DNA of 64,000 bases from Campylorhamphus procurvoides (taxonomy: Eukaryota; Chordata; Aves; Passeriformes; Dendrocolaptidae). Of this stretch, positions 37,401-51,184 are shown in pieces (the first letter of the stretch is position 1; each line of letters opens with the position of its first letter). Location: positions 1,674,001 to 1,738,000 of the forward strand of contig WBMV01004888.1 of NCBI GenBank assembly GCA_013396655.1. Reading direction: 5' to 3'. Both the position numbers and the translations under genes were made by a program. The notes beneath the pieces are model-generated. The model searched no databases and had not been told where the DNA came from. It worked only from the letters and a program-made list of their open reading frames with translations.

Positions 37401-40400
37401 CACGCAGATTATTGTTGGAAGATGACTTACATTTCTGGCATAAAAGCCTCTCATTTCTGTTACACTCCTCTTCCCAGTCCCTTCTCTTTTTCATCCCACT
37501 TTGGGAGAAGGAGTAACTGAGTTAGAAAGTGTGGGATGAACTGGCATAACCCAAATATTTGCACGTAGTGTAGCTTAGCTGGTGATGATGGTGAGACTGA
37601 GGACCAAAAGCTTCTGCCATTCGCAAGGCCTTTTGAAGAAGGGAACCTCTGTTGGGTGGCCTTGCAAAAGGATAGGAGCTCTCGGACAGGTTGCAGAACT
37701 TCAGCTAAATGGACAGTCTGAGTGGTGCACAGTCCATTTAGAGGGCTGCTCTTGAGCAACCAATTTTTTCAGCTGACCTTGTGGCATGGGCTAATTCTAC
37801 ATTGAGCTGACAGTTTGCTTTCCAGGACCTACACGACACCTGAGGTGGAAACACACTTCACACAGCAAGGATATTAATAGCTCTGCTTTTGTGAGTTCTT
37901 GGTCACAGTCTGAGGCCATATTCTTCTAATAACCCTAAAATATGTTTTGTTTTCATGTGGTTGTGAACATTAGGCTGAACCTTTCCTACTGTCAGGGATT
38001 TCTGAAACCTTAATTGCTTTTCCAACTTAATTGCCCCTGGAATGAGCTCAGGAATTAGCTTTTTGCTAATGGGGAAATATTTGAGCTGTTAAGGCTGTGA
38101 AACTATTATTTTTAGATGTAAATTAAGGTGGGGAAATGAGATGCTGATAACAATCAAGGTTTCAATGTTATTACACTAGAATGCACTAGAATTGCAGGAT
38201 TAAATACAGCCAAAAATGAGTCTAAGAACCTGTTCAAAATGAGTAGAGTAGTCTTGAGATGAAATACCCAGGACATTCTCATAACTACATGCCATCTTGA
38301 TGTTATTTATTTTTGTTTTAATGTAAAGGTCTTGTTGACAGGCTTCATTCCATTAATTTCTCTGTGTTTATTTGCTAAAGGAACTGGCTTTTTTTGGAAT
38401 AATATGGGAAAATTTTAATGTTTGTATTTTTTCTCTCATCTTAAAGGAAAACTTGAGAAATTGAGTAATGACCTAATTGGTTTGAGCAGATGCTCTGCCA
38501 GCATGTGGAGAATTCATGTGGTATTGCTTGTCATTGGAGGACCTTAACCATTTTTGAGGTCTTTAAAGCTCTCAGAAGCAGTAAAGTAATACCTTGGTGT
38601 ACTTCTGAGGCATATGCAAAATACAGGTTTCAGCAGACACAGCTTAAAGTAGAGCAGTTGTGAGCGTGAAAACTTGAGTGTAGCAAATTACTGGTTTTAT
38701 TTTATGCCTAGGTCATTACTCAAAGACAGAAAAATTATGCTAAAAAGGCCAGCATGTGATAAAAACTATTGTTATTTTTATTCCTAGGAAGAAACTTGCA
38801 TAGAATGGTTATTAGTGTTGCAATTGTCATTACTTACTGCATGGTTTTAAGGGCCCTTCCTATATGTGATGGTCCCTCTGACAAGACAGACTTGTAAGTC
38901 AAACAGTTTTGCAGTAAATCATTCTGCTTATGTAGGTTCCTCAATCAGCTTTTTACCAAGACTTTTGAATTTGTGGGGCCTACATAAGCTAATATTTGAG
39001 ACACTGTAGAAATGTAACATATGGTTCTTTTAATTAAAGGCTGTCAAAATGTGCAACAGGACCTAACTAAGACTGTATTGGGAGAAAAAATGTAATTTGA
39101 ACTTGAATGGAAATACTTGCTGTATGTTTTGCTTAACCAAATGGAAAATTCCACACAAATAAGACTCTAGATTATGTCTTGCTATTTTTCTCCTCTTGAT
39201 TCTGTCCTCATAATATGAATAGGCCTGTTCCCTGCTGGAAACAACAGAAATTCTTCAAATTTTCTGTGAGAATATATACAAACGCTCATCTCAGAGGAGG
39301 AGGCAGGAGTGTTAACAGGACCATCTTGGTCCAAATATGTGAATGTGGAGGGGTTTGAGTTTTTTTTTAGTGAAGAGGATGGGGGGAAAAAAAAAAAGAA
39401 AGGCCAGGTACTGAGCTGTTTCTGTATTCAAGAGCTGCCAATACAGTGCTGAACATAGTAAAAAGGGAGGAGGCACACTCCTAATGTGGTGTATATACAT
39501 GCTCAAGTTTGCCTTGACTTTACTTGAAAGACAGATGTTCCGTCAAGCTGATCCTGTCGCAGAGCAGGAGTGGTGCTAGCCAGCATGTGGAGGTCTTATC
39601 TAGGCCTAGCTTTTGGAGAGGCTGTGGTTTGTGTCATGGCCACCATGGGAATGTGCTTTGGTTCAGCTGATCCCTCTCCAGGAATTTTCCCGATTTAAGC
39701 AGATGGAGCAGTTCTGGGTTTACGACAGTTGTCTGTCCAGGTTGGACCTTTCAGAAATCTCTCCCCCTGCCTTCCATGGTTCCAAGCAGACCACTCATAG
39801 GTCCACTCCCCTGTGTGTCAGGTGCCTGTTGCCACCTCTTCTGCTCTTAGTGTGTTCCCAAAAGAATGCAGTGTTGTGCAAAACATCATTAACTGCATAA
39901 GGCTCCCTAATGAGATGCTGGTTGTACTGGCAGTACACCACTTCCATCTCTACAGGATAAGTAGCATCATTTCTGGAAAGTCTGAGAGCTAAAGCATATC
40001 TGGTTCTGACAGGGGCAATCAGATTTATATAATTTTCTGACAGACAGTTAAGCTTAAAGCTGCACAAACTGGAAATATACTGTCAAGTAAAGTTAATATT
40101 TTAGAAGCCCAAGGTTTTATGAGGCAAGGCACAGACCCCTTTTCTTCAAAAGATGCTGCTGCTGTCTCTTGTCTTTTCAGAAACCTCACACTGCCATCAG
40201 ACAAGACCCCATGTATGCATCAATCTGATCGCTATTAAAGCTAATAGAAAGATGAACATTTTAATGAGGAATGTGTTTGGACTAGACTTTACCATATCTC
40301 TGACTTCAGTGTTTTTGTGACAAGAAGCAGCACCAGTTCTACTCCTTGAGAACCATAAGGACATTTTAAGCTCAATAACGCAGGGGAGATGATAAGAAAT

Positions 40401-43400
40401 GAGTTAAAAGCTGAGACTGGGTAATGATTTTCCAGCCAGCACAACACCCTGAATGTGTCCAGAACCATTAGGGCTGTCTTATGCTGTGTCAGTAAAATAA
40501 TTTGGAAGTTCTCTAAGTTGTGGCACAATGTCTCAAACCTAACATTTAGCTAGTGCGTCTAGGTACCACAGCCAGGAAGGATGTGGAGGCTGAGAGTCTT
40601 TTACAGACAATTCTTGCACCCCTGACCATTTATGTTTTACTAGGAGTGTGTATTGTTTTATGTCTGTGTTGCACGTTACAAAATGTGATGGTAGAATATA
40701 TTAGTCAAAGAGAAGACTGACAAAAGTGAGGGTAGCAAACTCAGGTTTTTGCTGTGGAAATCTGTCAACATGGGTTCTGCTTGACACATCACCAAACCTT
40801 GCATTGTGTCTGGGGAGTCTGACTGCACTCTAGAAATATACACAGTACCCCTGATGTGGACAGGTGACTACAGACCTTTGGGGATGCAAACTGTAATATT
40901 TTGTCGATGTCTGACTTTAAGTAAGTGATAATTTAACACCAGATTGTGCAACGCATTTTATTGAGATCCTACAAACCCAAAAGATCTGGAGATTTCTTAA
41001 TACACTTGAAGGGTTTGCTAAATTTTTTTGCTCCTGGGACTTTGTAATTGGAAGAGAGTTTCTGAGGGTGAAGTGGGTTTGTCACTCAAGATTTACTGCA
41101 GGCTCAAACTCAGCAGGCTTTTGCAGCACATTCTGTGATCTTGATACCATATTGTCCCCAGTTCAAGAGCATTCATACTTTTCCTCCTATTTGAGTGTGG
41201 TATGGAGTTAGGACAAAAGATTGAAGGGTACAGAATTTGTCCAAGTGAAGAATACAAATGCTTATGTTTTCATTTAAAAACTAAAGGAGCAAACCTGTTC
41301 TTTTGAGTAGCACAGCTTGTTCTGAAACTGTAATTCTGCAGACAATTGTGCTACTTTAGGATATTTTTGCTGGAGGCAGACCTTAAATTTAATTCCCCCT
41401 CTTCTTATTGTTACAAAATAATTGTACCTGCTTACTGTACATTCAAGTAACTTTTGAGTGTAATGTTCTAACCAGAGATAATGATTGCAAATTCTTGTTT
41501 AAAGATGACAGATACTTTTTTTCCCTGCAAACACATTCTACTGCTTTTTAAATGAAGTACTTTTGAAACCTGAATGTATCCTTGATGCTAACATCTCTTT
41601 ACCACACTGAAGAAAAGAAACAAGTAGATAGGAAACCAGAAAAGGAGGTGGTAAAAGGAGAAGACAGAACTAGATTATCAAAAATACTTTAAATTTTTTT
41701 CTGTCTTCAGATGCAGATATTCCACATGCTTTATCTCTGTTTACTCATCATTTTGGAGATTTGTCCATCTGATTTAGGCGCCTTCATGCACTGCCAGACT
41801 TCACGCTGAGGAAGTGATGCTAAATAGGTTCCTGTATAGAAAAAGGTAGTTCTCAGGGTTGTGACGCTCTTCTAATAGAGTGTTTAGGGGAAGCAGCCAA
41901 AACCAACAAACCTGAACCCCAAACAACTTATAGGAGGAAGATGAGCTAATGAAAAAAAATCAAAAGAAGCCATTCCAGAATTTTACAGTATTTTACAGAC
42001 ACATAATTATGTGCCTCATTAAAATGCTCCTCCTTTTATTATCTTTGCATTTAGAGCAGTAGGGGGGTTGTTTGATGTTGTAGTGATTTATGACTACTTG
42101 TGAAATCACAGAGTAAGAAGAATTCTGGTGAAATGAGAGATGAATGATTGCCCTTAAAAGACCAAGGGGTCCATAGCAATAGCTTTGCTTGGCAATACTT
42201 TTCTAGGTTGTGGAGCATTAGCGAATGCAGTCTTTCAGTGGGATACAAATCTTTTATTATCTCTGCTAAATGTATATTTGCCTGTGTAAATGTTTTGCTT
42301 AGGCTTCAGATATATATTTTGGTTGGGTTTGGTTTTTTACTTGCTGTGGTGGTGTTTTCAGTCCTCACAGAAATTAGTGGCTCACAGGTGATTTCAGCAT
42401 GTAACATGGTGAAGATGAGATGACATTAGGTCTGTGTGCAATCCCCAGGATCTGAGGACAGAAAGCTGTAGTGTTGGTGAAGCTACATCAGGGGTAACTT
42501 ACCCATGTGACCTAAGGGGAAACCTGTTGCCTTACAGAAATCTTTGGTCAGACCTTTATATCTGTAGATTTTCTCGTTACTATTGATTTTGTTATATATC
42601 CATCTGTTTATAATGCACTTGCTTAGCTTTTTTTATGGGTAATTTAATAACTCATTTTTACTTTGAATCTTGCACTGCTTTACAAATAATTCAAATTTTC
42701 CTTTCCATCTCACAGTTATTAGGCATTTTTAACTCATACATACATATATTCTACACAGGCTTCATCAGAAATTTCAGGAGATCACAAAGTTGAAATATAA
42801 AACCTTCTTAGTGTTAAGAGACAGGCCTGAGTGTTAGGAAACTAGGGGGCTCTCTGTTTGGATCTGTTTTGTTTGTAATAATGACATGCCTTCTGCCCCG
42901 TTCTTATGATCCAGAAATTCCAGGCTCCCAAAGTCTGAATCCAGATGCTAATGACATAGGCTGGTGTTTTCCTAAAACTGAGCTTGTATCACCTTGTAGT
43001 AGCGGAAGCTGTTCAATTATTACTTGATGAGGTTCCCTGTGTGAACCTGGCATGAGTGTACTTAACATTTCCTATTACTAATTACTAGTGTTCTGCAACA
43101 TATTAAAAATAGTCCAAAAGCTTTGGCCTGTGTGCCCTACAATGTGTTAAGCCTTGTTTAGGCTTACTGCAATACTGTAATCACAGATCTTGTTGCCTGA
43201 GGGAATTTTCTCATGTTTCTTAATTTAATTAAACATTTCCCATTAAGTTTAATTCTATGTTAAGATGGAGAACTCCTCCTAACCCTACAATAATAAGGGT
43301 TTACAAACCAAAGTACAGTTTTCACAGATTTTCTTCTGAGACACCTCCTCTGATAGTGAATAATTTAACAGTGATTTTAACATTCTGATTTTTTGTGCTA

Positions 43401-43978
43401 TTTGTCCAACTCACTGGAAGCAAAAGAGACAGGTCACCACAATGCACTAATTATTAGAAATGAGGACCATTCCACGGACCATCTCCACACCCTCTGTACT
43501 TTTCTGGTAGGTGTAAATTTGTATCAGTTCAGTGCCTACCTAGAAATCCTGACAAGTAATCACTTTTGGGGAATTTTCCAATTCTTCCAGTTTTGAGGCC
43601 ACGTTAACAAGAGTGTAGTCAGTTCATGCCCCATCTTTTTACACTGACAATACTGGGTAATCTGATTGTCTGTTGGAAATTTTAGGTACCATGCAATGTA
43701 AATAGTTGTGCAGGTCAGCTATACTTAGTTCAGATGCTGAAGTATCATTTAGAAGACCTGTTGCTGTGGGGAGAAAGTACTCTTGCAGTTATTTTGCCGA
43801 TAATGGAGATATTTCCATATTTCTGCTCAGTGGGATTACACTTTTCCCATTTTTATGTGAGGGTGATGGAAATTGCTCACTGATGCTTGGAGTAGAAACT
43901 ATTTCATGTTGCTCTTCAAGGCTCTCCATCTCTTGGGGCTTTTCTCTGTGTGTTGCAAACTGTTTCCTATTTAAAGGG
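34494..43978. other. Long non-coding stretch, no gene supported
   Basis: Frames up to 143 codons (minus, 34288-34719, overlapping the CTCF core) have no motif. A/C or G/T tracts lie at 36800-36828, 41898-41924 and 42317-42338, and an A11 run at 39387-39397. The block 35880-36080 looks like possible conserved AT-rich sequence. At 39639-39649 a perfect Kozak context opens a frame of only 17 codons. No repeat family was recognised. Confidence 0.4.
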
Positions 43979-43999
43979 AAAATAAATAAATAAATAAAT
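43979..43999 (+). repeat. (AAAT)n microsatellite, five units
   Basis: AAAATAAATAAATAAATAAA continues one base further. It is a simple repeat of five units. Confidence 0.95.
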
Positions 44000-45002
44000 G
44001 TGGTACAAGAGCTGTACATTCCACATGCTATATACCAGCATGCTGAAGGAATTTCATCTTGAAAGCTGTTTCTTTAGTCTCCCTTATGATAGCACAACAT
44101 GTAATTCTAGAACGAGAAGAGTCCCATCAGCACCACATCTGTTCAAATTGCTTGCTTTTTAGCTTCTACTGAAGTTCACAAACATGAAAGGGGAGGAACT
44201 TACAGTTCTGTCTGATGTGCAAAACACTTTATGGTGTAAAAATTTACTCTGTTTTAGTCAGAAACATTATTCTGTCATGACCTGCATATAAACATAGTAA
44301 TTTTACCTTTTATAGAAACAGTTTTCACATCAAAAAAGGTTTATTTTAAAGTATTTCTATGCACAGAAAATTCTGCTATGCAAGGTAAGCTCCTGGCTGT
44401 GTTGATTTCAATAGATTTTACTATAAGTTGTGTTTATAGAGCAATGAGCCTTGGAGCCATCACACCTTGATTTCTCTCCACAGCTGCTCACAGAAGGTAG
44501 GGTAGTACTCAGAGGACACTTGAAAGCCAGTTCACCCTGTGCAGATGTTTTTAATTCTCCTTGGTCTGCTGGGTGTATAGTGCCTGGACTGATATTTTAG
44601 GCATTACATTTCAGTGGAAGGCTGAGATCAGACCCAACAGTCTCTGCAGCATCATTTCGGGGTGTAAGTTTTGTGGGTGAGAAATACCAGACCAAGTCCT
44701 TTACTTGAACAGGTACCTTAACTCATTGTTTTACATAGGCCACATCACAGGAGCAAGTTCCTTTACAAAATGCATCTGTGCTTTGAAAGTTACTTGTTCA
44801 GTGCTGCACTTTGTCAGGATTAGCAGATCAGGCCTCTCCAGGTATACACTGTTCTGAGACATGTTCCCATCTCTACTGAATTTATTATGGTTCTTGCAGT
44901 ACCCTTTTGCCCCCTTGATCTTGTCCTTTTCTAAATCAAGTCAACAAAGTCTGTAGCCCCAAAGAGGTGCTTGGAAGCCACCTTATACTGAACATAAAGA
45001 TT

Positions 45003-45054
45003 AGAAAGAAAAGGTAAGAAAGAAGGACTTTTCTTCTTTTTTTCTTTCTTTTCT
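45003..45054. repeat. Imperfect purine/pyrimidine inverted repeat
   Basis: A purine arm (AGAAAGAAAAGGTAAGAAAG and three more bases, 45003-45025) is followed after 7 bases by a pyrimidine arm (CTTCTTTTTTTCTTTCTTTT and two more, 45033-45054). The two arms can pair with a few mismatches. The mirror-like composition could also support triplex DNA. Confidence 0.6.
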
Positions 45055-48023
45055 CATCTCCTTGACTTTTTTTTTAAAGTGAGTTTTGTAATTTTACAGG
45101 CCAACTTGTCATTTTAGAATAGCTATAGCTGGCAGCACAAGGATGGATAGAAAAATAGAAAGGATTCATGTGATTGCAGGAAAGGATAGTTCATTCCTGG
45201 AGAGCTGTGCCAATAGTTGTCAGGGAACACTGATAAAAAGTCAGTTTTCCATAAGAAAATGAGCAGGTGTGTCTGAACATGAGGTGAACCAATCTGTTGA
45301 ATAAGATCCTGATTTTATGTGACCATTTCTCAGGGTAAATCCTTCTTTAAGGATCTTGCATGGATCACTTCTGGCTTTAGCTCCTGTGCTTTGGAAAAAA
45401 AAACACTGAGTCATGTCAGTTGGCATTTGAATTTTTAGCTTAAGAAGAACTGATAATGAGAAATACAACTGCTTCATTGAGTTACACATTAGGTAAGTCT
45501 TTTGGTTGAAAATTGGGAAGACAATTTTTTTTAATAAGATAAATAAAGTCAAGCTCCCAGTAAGTATTAATTTTTGCAAAATAATATTGTGCTGGTTTCA
45601 TATTTTGCTTTAAAAATGAGAAAATCATTACTCCTAGTTATGTCCCCTTCCAAAGAGCTCCAGACTATAAGCAGGGAGCTAGCAGGGTTTAGTGTAGGGC
45701 AGAGATGTACAACATGCTGACTAAAGTAGACACCATACTTGGTTCAGTAGTGAGGCTGAAAACATTGAAAAGACATTTAGAGATGAAGTCTGCAACCAGT
45801 CACATTGCCTGGGTTTCTTCCACCACTAAGGCAAGGTTTTTCGTTATTTCTAGTTTTCCAAAGGGCAGTAGAAGTCGTTATTTCCCCGCTTCTATAAGCA
45901 GAGAGTCAGATCCGTGTTTGAAAGAGCATGTAGTCAGTACCTACCGAGCGTGGCTGAAAATGGAGAAAGTGCTTTGCTAAATGTTTCAGAGGAGTTGAGC
46001 CTTAGTCTGCTGTGGCCTCAGCTTTCCACAAGCAGCATCCCTCCTTTCTGCTATTTTCTAGTTATTTTTGAGCTGATTTTTTTTAGTTGCAATTTTAAAC
46101 TCACGACACAGAACCTGTCTGAGGAGGGAGCCTTGGAAGCAGTTTGAAAATTGGTATCACAAACCTATAGGACCAATAACTTGAGTGGTTTCTTGAAAGT
46201 TGTGAAATAAAATTAGCAGCTCAATTTGCTTAGGATTTTCAAGTACTGGGGGGAAAAGGGCATTCCTATATTTGTCTGTGATCACTGCCTTGAAGATAAA
46301 TTACTTTGCTCCTTGCTTCAGGCCAGTGTACATAGCCTTAGACATATGCAACATATTTTTTGTTTGTAATTGATTTTTTTTATGAGAAATTTTCAGAACA
46401 ATTTCAAACCCAAACATTTTCCCTCTGCCCTTTTATTTCTTACTTGTGCTGTGGCTGATTTAGCTGTCAGTATAGCGCACTGACAAATAAATCATTGTCA
46501 GGGCTCTGTTCCCCAATGCACAAGTCAGGAGTCCCACACTAACCCTGCAGTTGTGCAAAGGTCCTTCATAGATTTATCAAAGCTTGCTGACTTTGTAGCA
46601 TCCCATAGAGAAGGCAAGCACAAGACACAAAAGACAGGATCATCTGTACTCAAAAAAAAATTAGACTAGAATAAAAGGTGCCATACAAATACAATATTTA
46701 ACACAGGCAATGCTACTCTTTTTGCAAGGCATGTGACCTGACGGGTTAAGCACTGCAGAACAAGCTGGGTGACCAATATCTGAGGATGTTCTCTGTGAGC
46801 CTGAGCAAGCAGAGTCCTGTAATCGTTTCTCAGTTTCCATTCTTATTTCGTGAAACAGTGGCTGCATACTTGCAGTAAAGAGAAGGCCCTTAGTATTAGG
46901 CTTCCCTATGTAACAGATTTCATGCAACTAGTGCTAATAAGCTGTACTGGAAAACACTCTTTTTCTGACAGTCTTGGGGCCAGTTTCTGTGTCTCAATGT
47001 TTGCCTCAGAGCACTGGAAGGATACAGTATGTATTGCATCTCATAACCTCCCTCTCAGTCTTTGAAGATTTTGCTAGAATCTTGGAAGATTCTAGTTTAT
47101 TGCTAAATATTTTGCCTTTGCCCCTTTTCACAAACATTAAAATTTCAGATCTGGCACCCTGCAGAGGAAAACTTAAAAATACAAACATGTTTGGTGAAAG
47201 TAGATAAAGACCAGAAAAGCTTAAACTTCAACTTTAACTGATCATATGTTACACAGCAAATGAGTATGTGGGGAATTTTGTGTAATGCTGTTTAAGCTTA
47301 AGCATGCTAGTATGAACTTTATGGGGTCTGGGTGTTCCTTTGTGTTGTAATATTTTAATGTTTTTAACTTCTTGCTGTACTGCAGACATTTGTAGTGAGC
47401 AGAAGGCATCAGATGTAGGATAGTGAACTTTTGAACTGCTGCTAAAGCAAAATGTGCTAAACCGTAGAGTGAAAGGTGATGCCACAAGCAGTCTTAGAAA
47501 TTTCACTTCATTTGGTTTTTCAAGGATAGGAAACAGACGAGAGAAAACCTTTTTTATTTTTTTTTCTTTTTCTAGTTACTTTCCTTGCTGAGGAGAATAA
47601 TAAATTCACCTTTCAAGACAAATTAGAAATCAGTCCTAGCCACCTGCTCAAGGAGGGCCAAAGAACAAACACACGAACATTTGAAGCATAGAAAAGTATG
47701 TTAATATAACCAAGTTTGAAGAAAGGTAATCAAAATAAAGCAAGAGGGGATAGAGAGACAGCAAAGATGGAAAAAGACAAGGAATCTTCAGAGAGTCCCT
47801 CTAACCGATGCCATGTTTACTTTGTTCAAAATGGGGAAAGCAATCTTTGTCTGCATGTTATCAGTAAATGAGAGTTTTAATAATAAATTATCTATGTGGT
47901 TGCTATTTTCTTTCTCCTGGCAATGAGAGAGGCTCTAAAAAAATAAAGATTTCTGTAAGTAAAATGTGTTACTGGTGGAAAGGATATAGAAACAAGCCTG
48001 GATTTATCATTGTTTTAACTTAT

Positions 48024-48117
48024 GGGGGTGTAGATTTTTGTGGGAGTTGGTTGTTTTTTTGTAGTTTTTCTGTTTGATTTTTTTTTTGGATTTTTTGGTT
48101 TTTTTTTTTTTTTTTTG
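48024..48117 (+). repeat. T/G-rich low-complexity tract
   Basis: About 95 bases almost without C or A. T-runs are separated by GG or GGG and end in a run of about 20 T. If it is the tail of a retroposon, that element would be on the minus strand with its body to the right. The DNA to the right shows no recognisable source, so a simple tract is the safer reading. Confidence 0.8.
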
Positions 48118-50440
48118 TAAGGATAGCTAGGGAGAGTTGTTGTCCCATGATGAATTAGTCTGCCTCTGGCACCAAAGTTATTGTAACAGTAGCAAATCAG
48201 GTAGCAGTGTGAGTTGGAATAAAATTATAATCTAATCTAAGTCAGTGGTTGGGCTGAAATTAACTTGAATGTGATCAGCAAAATGGTTCTTGTATGACAT
48301 GATGATATTTCTGTATTTGCTGTGACTAAACAGAGTACTCCAAAAGGCAGATTGCCAGTGAGTGGTTGCACTTTGCGTTTCAGTGCCCTTTTCCTGATCA
48401 TCCATGCTTAGGAATATAAAACTATCTTGGCTTTCTTTTTGCCTGTTACTCACGTCTCTCTTTGAGGATGATCAGGACATATTCCTCAGAAACAGAGTAC
48501 ACATGCAGCTTGTGAAAAATTACTAGGAGAGCCGTGGAAAGAATTTGGGGTGGTATAGCATGAGTGGAAGATGGCAACACTCGTGTCAAATTCAGTGAAT
48601 GAAAAAATGCTGCGAATTCAAAACAGAAGGATGTGGCTTAGGAGTACAAATCACATCTTGTTGCTAGAGCTGCTTCTGTCCTAAATTTTGGAAGTTTTGC
48701 TTAGAGGTGTGTCATTAGCTGCCTGAAAAGAGGTGCTAGGATTCTGATCTTAGGCCCTCTAATTGACATTTTATGCTTATGGTCACTTAGGAAGAGAATG
48801 TCTTGGGATGCATTTCTTTTTAGGATGACCATTTATGCCTTTTAGCCATCTTCTGATTCTCATCCCATTCCAATATTGAGCATGAGTCCCTTGCTTGCCT
48901 GTAGGGAGAGATAGATGTGCAGACATGTAAATGAACCTTCTGTAACTCTTGCATGGGATTTCATAGTCTGTCACAGAGGAGCAATCGTCTGTCACGTTAA
49001 TATGGTTCTTATTACAGTATTTATGTCAAACCCCCTGTCTTTCATCATTTTCATTAGCATGAAAAGTAAGGTTTTAACAACTATGGTAATAGGTAATAAT
49101 GTAGCATTAGAACATAAATCTAGTGACGATACAGACACCCATGAAGTGACAGGGAGATGTTATAATTTGTTTCTACCACTTATTTTGGGGACAGATTTGT
49201 GTAGGTGGCTTAATTTTTAGGAATTTTCACTATAATGATCAGAACTAACAGGAATGCTTGGCAAAGGAGAAACTAAAATCTTTTGATTGCAATTAAATTG
49301 AAGATGAGCACTAGCAGGTACAATTAAAAATTACCAAATTTCCAAAGGTGTTTGGCACATGTTCTCTTCCTAATTCTGACCAACACATATCTAAAAATTA
49401 CAATTACATGAAGGCTTATTGCCAGAATCCATGAGTTTTGTAAAGGAAGGATATTTTAAATGCAGTGTATATTCACTGGCACAAGTGGGCTACACTAAAG
49501 TGAACCAGATCTTTGAGCTAAATAATTGTTAGAATATGCTTTATGCATCAGAACTGCAATGTATTTTGCTAAAACAGTGAAGCCCCACTTAAACAGAGGA
49601 GAAATTGATAGACACGAAAATTTAGCTAAAGAGCTAAGGTATAGGCAACCATTATTTGGCAGAATAGGACCATTCAGTGGAACTGTATAAGACTGGTAAA
49701 ATACAGAAAGGAACAATTTCCCTATACAGTAAGGAAAGGAAAAGTATTTTAGTTATCCAAGCTAGCTGTTACAGTTAATTTGTGGTGTAATGGAGTGTTT
49801 AATGGCTTTCAGTGGTCAGGAAGTTGGTTTTAGAAAGATTGTGGGTGAGAAAACTCTTACCCATGCAAGGCATCAGAGTGATTTACACCATTTGTAGACT
49901 GCACAGCGTGTTGTGGTGCAAAAAGCCCCAAGCCAGCATCATCTGCTCTGTTGCCAGGTCTGAATGCACAGCTGAGGTCTCCTGGTAGCACTGCTGCAGA
50001 ACTAGTGAGCCCTGAGCCCCTTCACCCTGTGCATATTAGAAGGCTCAGAGCTACCTCAAGGACTGTATGCAGCCCTGTGTTGCTTTCCACAGGAACAGCC
50101 CATTTGCTTTGGGTACGGTGGTGGTTTTCACCCCATAGTACTGTCTTCTCTGACTGAATTCTGGGATTGAACACCTCATGCTTGTATATATCCACATGCC
50201 ACCACATCCTACCAACTTGTGCACTATCAGGTAATACTTCTTTCTGGAATTCAAGTCCTAGTTTTTGGATCCACCTAGTATAGGTGATGATGGGATTTTG
50301 CTTTCACTGCTGACCTAATGCGTTCAGAGGGCTTTCATGACTTCCCACACTGTGGTTTGGGAGATGGATCCATCACTGTTTTCAGCATCACTTAGATTTT
50401 CCTGGACATGGTTTCTACATATTAAAATGTGTTGTGCCTC

Positions 50441-50780
50441 CTTGGAAGCACTGGAAGAGGAGGGGCAGGCATTGATCTCTTGTCTCTGGTGACCAGTGAC
50501 AGGACCTGAGGGAATGGCATGAATCTGTATCAGGGGAGGTTTAGGTTGAATTTTAGGAAAATGTTCTTCATCTAAAGGGTGGTTGGGCACTGGAACAGGC
50601 TACTCAGGGCAGGGGTCACAGCACCAAGGCTGACAGAGTTCACCAAGTGTTTGGACAATAGTCTCAGGCAGATGGTGTGATTCTTGGGGTTGTCCTGCAC
50701 AGGGCCGGGAGTTAGAGTTAGAAGATCCTTGTGGGTTCCTTTCAAGGCAAAATATTCTAAAATTCTGTGAATCTATGATT
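50441..50780 (+). repeat. CR1 LINE 3' end, forward copy
   Basis: The sequence follows the bird CR1 subfamily whose tail contains CTGGAAGAGGAGGGGCAGGC, GGGTGGTTGGGCACTGGAAC, GTGTTTGGACAATAGTCTC and GATCCTTGTGGGTTCC, ending ATTCTGTGAATCTATGATT. These blocks are collinear here. It is 5'-truncated and contains only the end of ORF2 and the 3' UTR. It belongs to the same subfamily as the reversed copy at 51880-52043. Confidence 0.92.
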
Positions 50781-51184
50781 GCTTTGGGTAAGAAGCTGTC
50801 AGCATAAGGTCTGTCTGCATGAAGATGGATGGTGAGACTCCATCAAGTGGGATGTGAATTTACCACATTTGAACTTGTGCACTCCTTCCCTGTGCAAATC
50901 TCTGCACACAAGAGAAGGAGAACGCCAGCCACCATGAGTATCTGGCCAGTGGGTTCAACAGCTGTCCTGGGAATTTAGGCTCTGCCTCAGTGCACTGAAC
51001 TATTGAAGCAGACCTCTGGTTATTGACAAGGTGCATTAGTCAACTGCAGCCTTTTTTTCCTGCTCTTGAGTTAATCAGTCCTTGTTACTTGTGTAACTGA
51101 GCTGACTGTTACCATTGTTGATTTGTGATACAGAACTTTTTTGCCTGGTAGAGATCAGAGCAATTCACAGATGAAGGTGAGTGC
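50781..51184. other. Spacer between CR1 and MIR relics, no gene
   Basis: Unique DNA. GCCACCATGAG near 50928-50938 looks like a good start context, but its frame stops after 14 codons. Confidence 0.4.

Larger units (their letters stand above)
44000..50440. other. Non-coding stretch with simple-sequence tracts
   Basis: No gene supported. It holds the purine/pyrimidine hairpin at 45003-45054 and the T-rich tract at 48024-48117. Minus-strand segments at 45241-45400 and 47006-47158 follow good pyrimidine acceptors and are open for about 50 codons, but they lack strong donors and recognisable motifs. An AP-1 heptamer lies at 45407-45413. Confidence 0.4.

Noticed and set aside
37575..37650. TGATGA followed by CTGA, considered as a box C/D snoRNA
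   Set aside because: The spacing is too short, there is no terminal stem and there is no second box pair.
39639..39649. Perfect Kozak context GCCACCATGGG
   Set aside because: The frame from this ATG stops after 17 codons. There is no promoter or exon context.
41722..41820. Acceptor followed by an ATG and a 32-codon frame with a signal-peptide-like start
   Set aside because: The frame stops before any usable donor. Hydrophobic starts are common in T-rich DNA.
50928..50938. GCCACCATGAG start context
   Set aside because: The frame stops after 14 codons.
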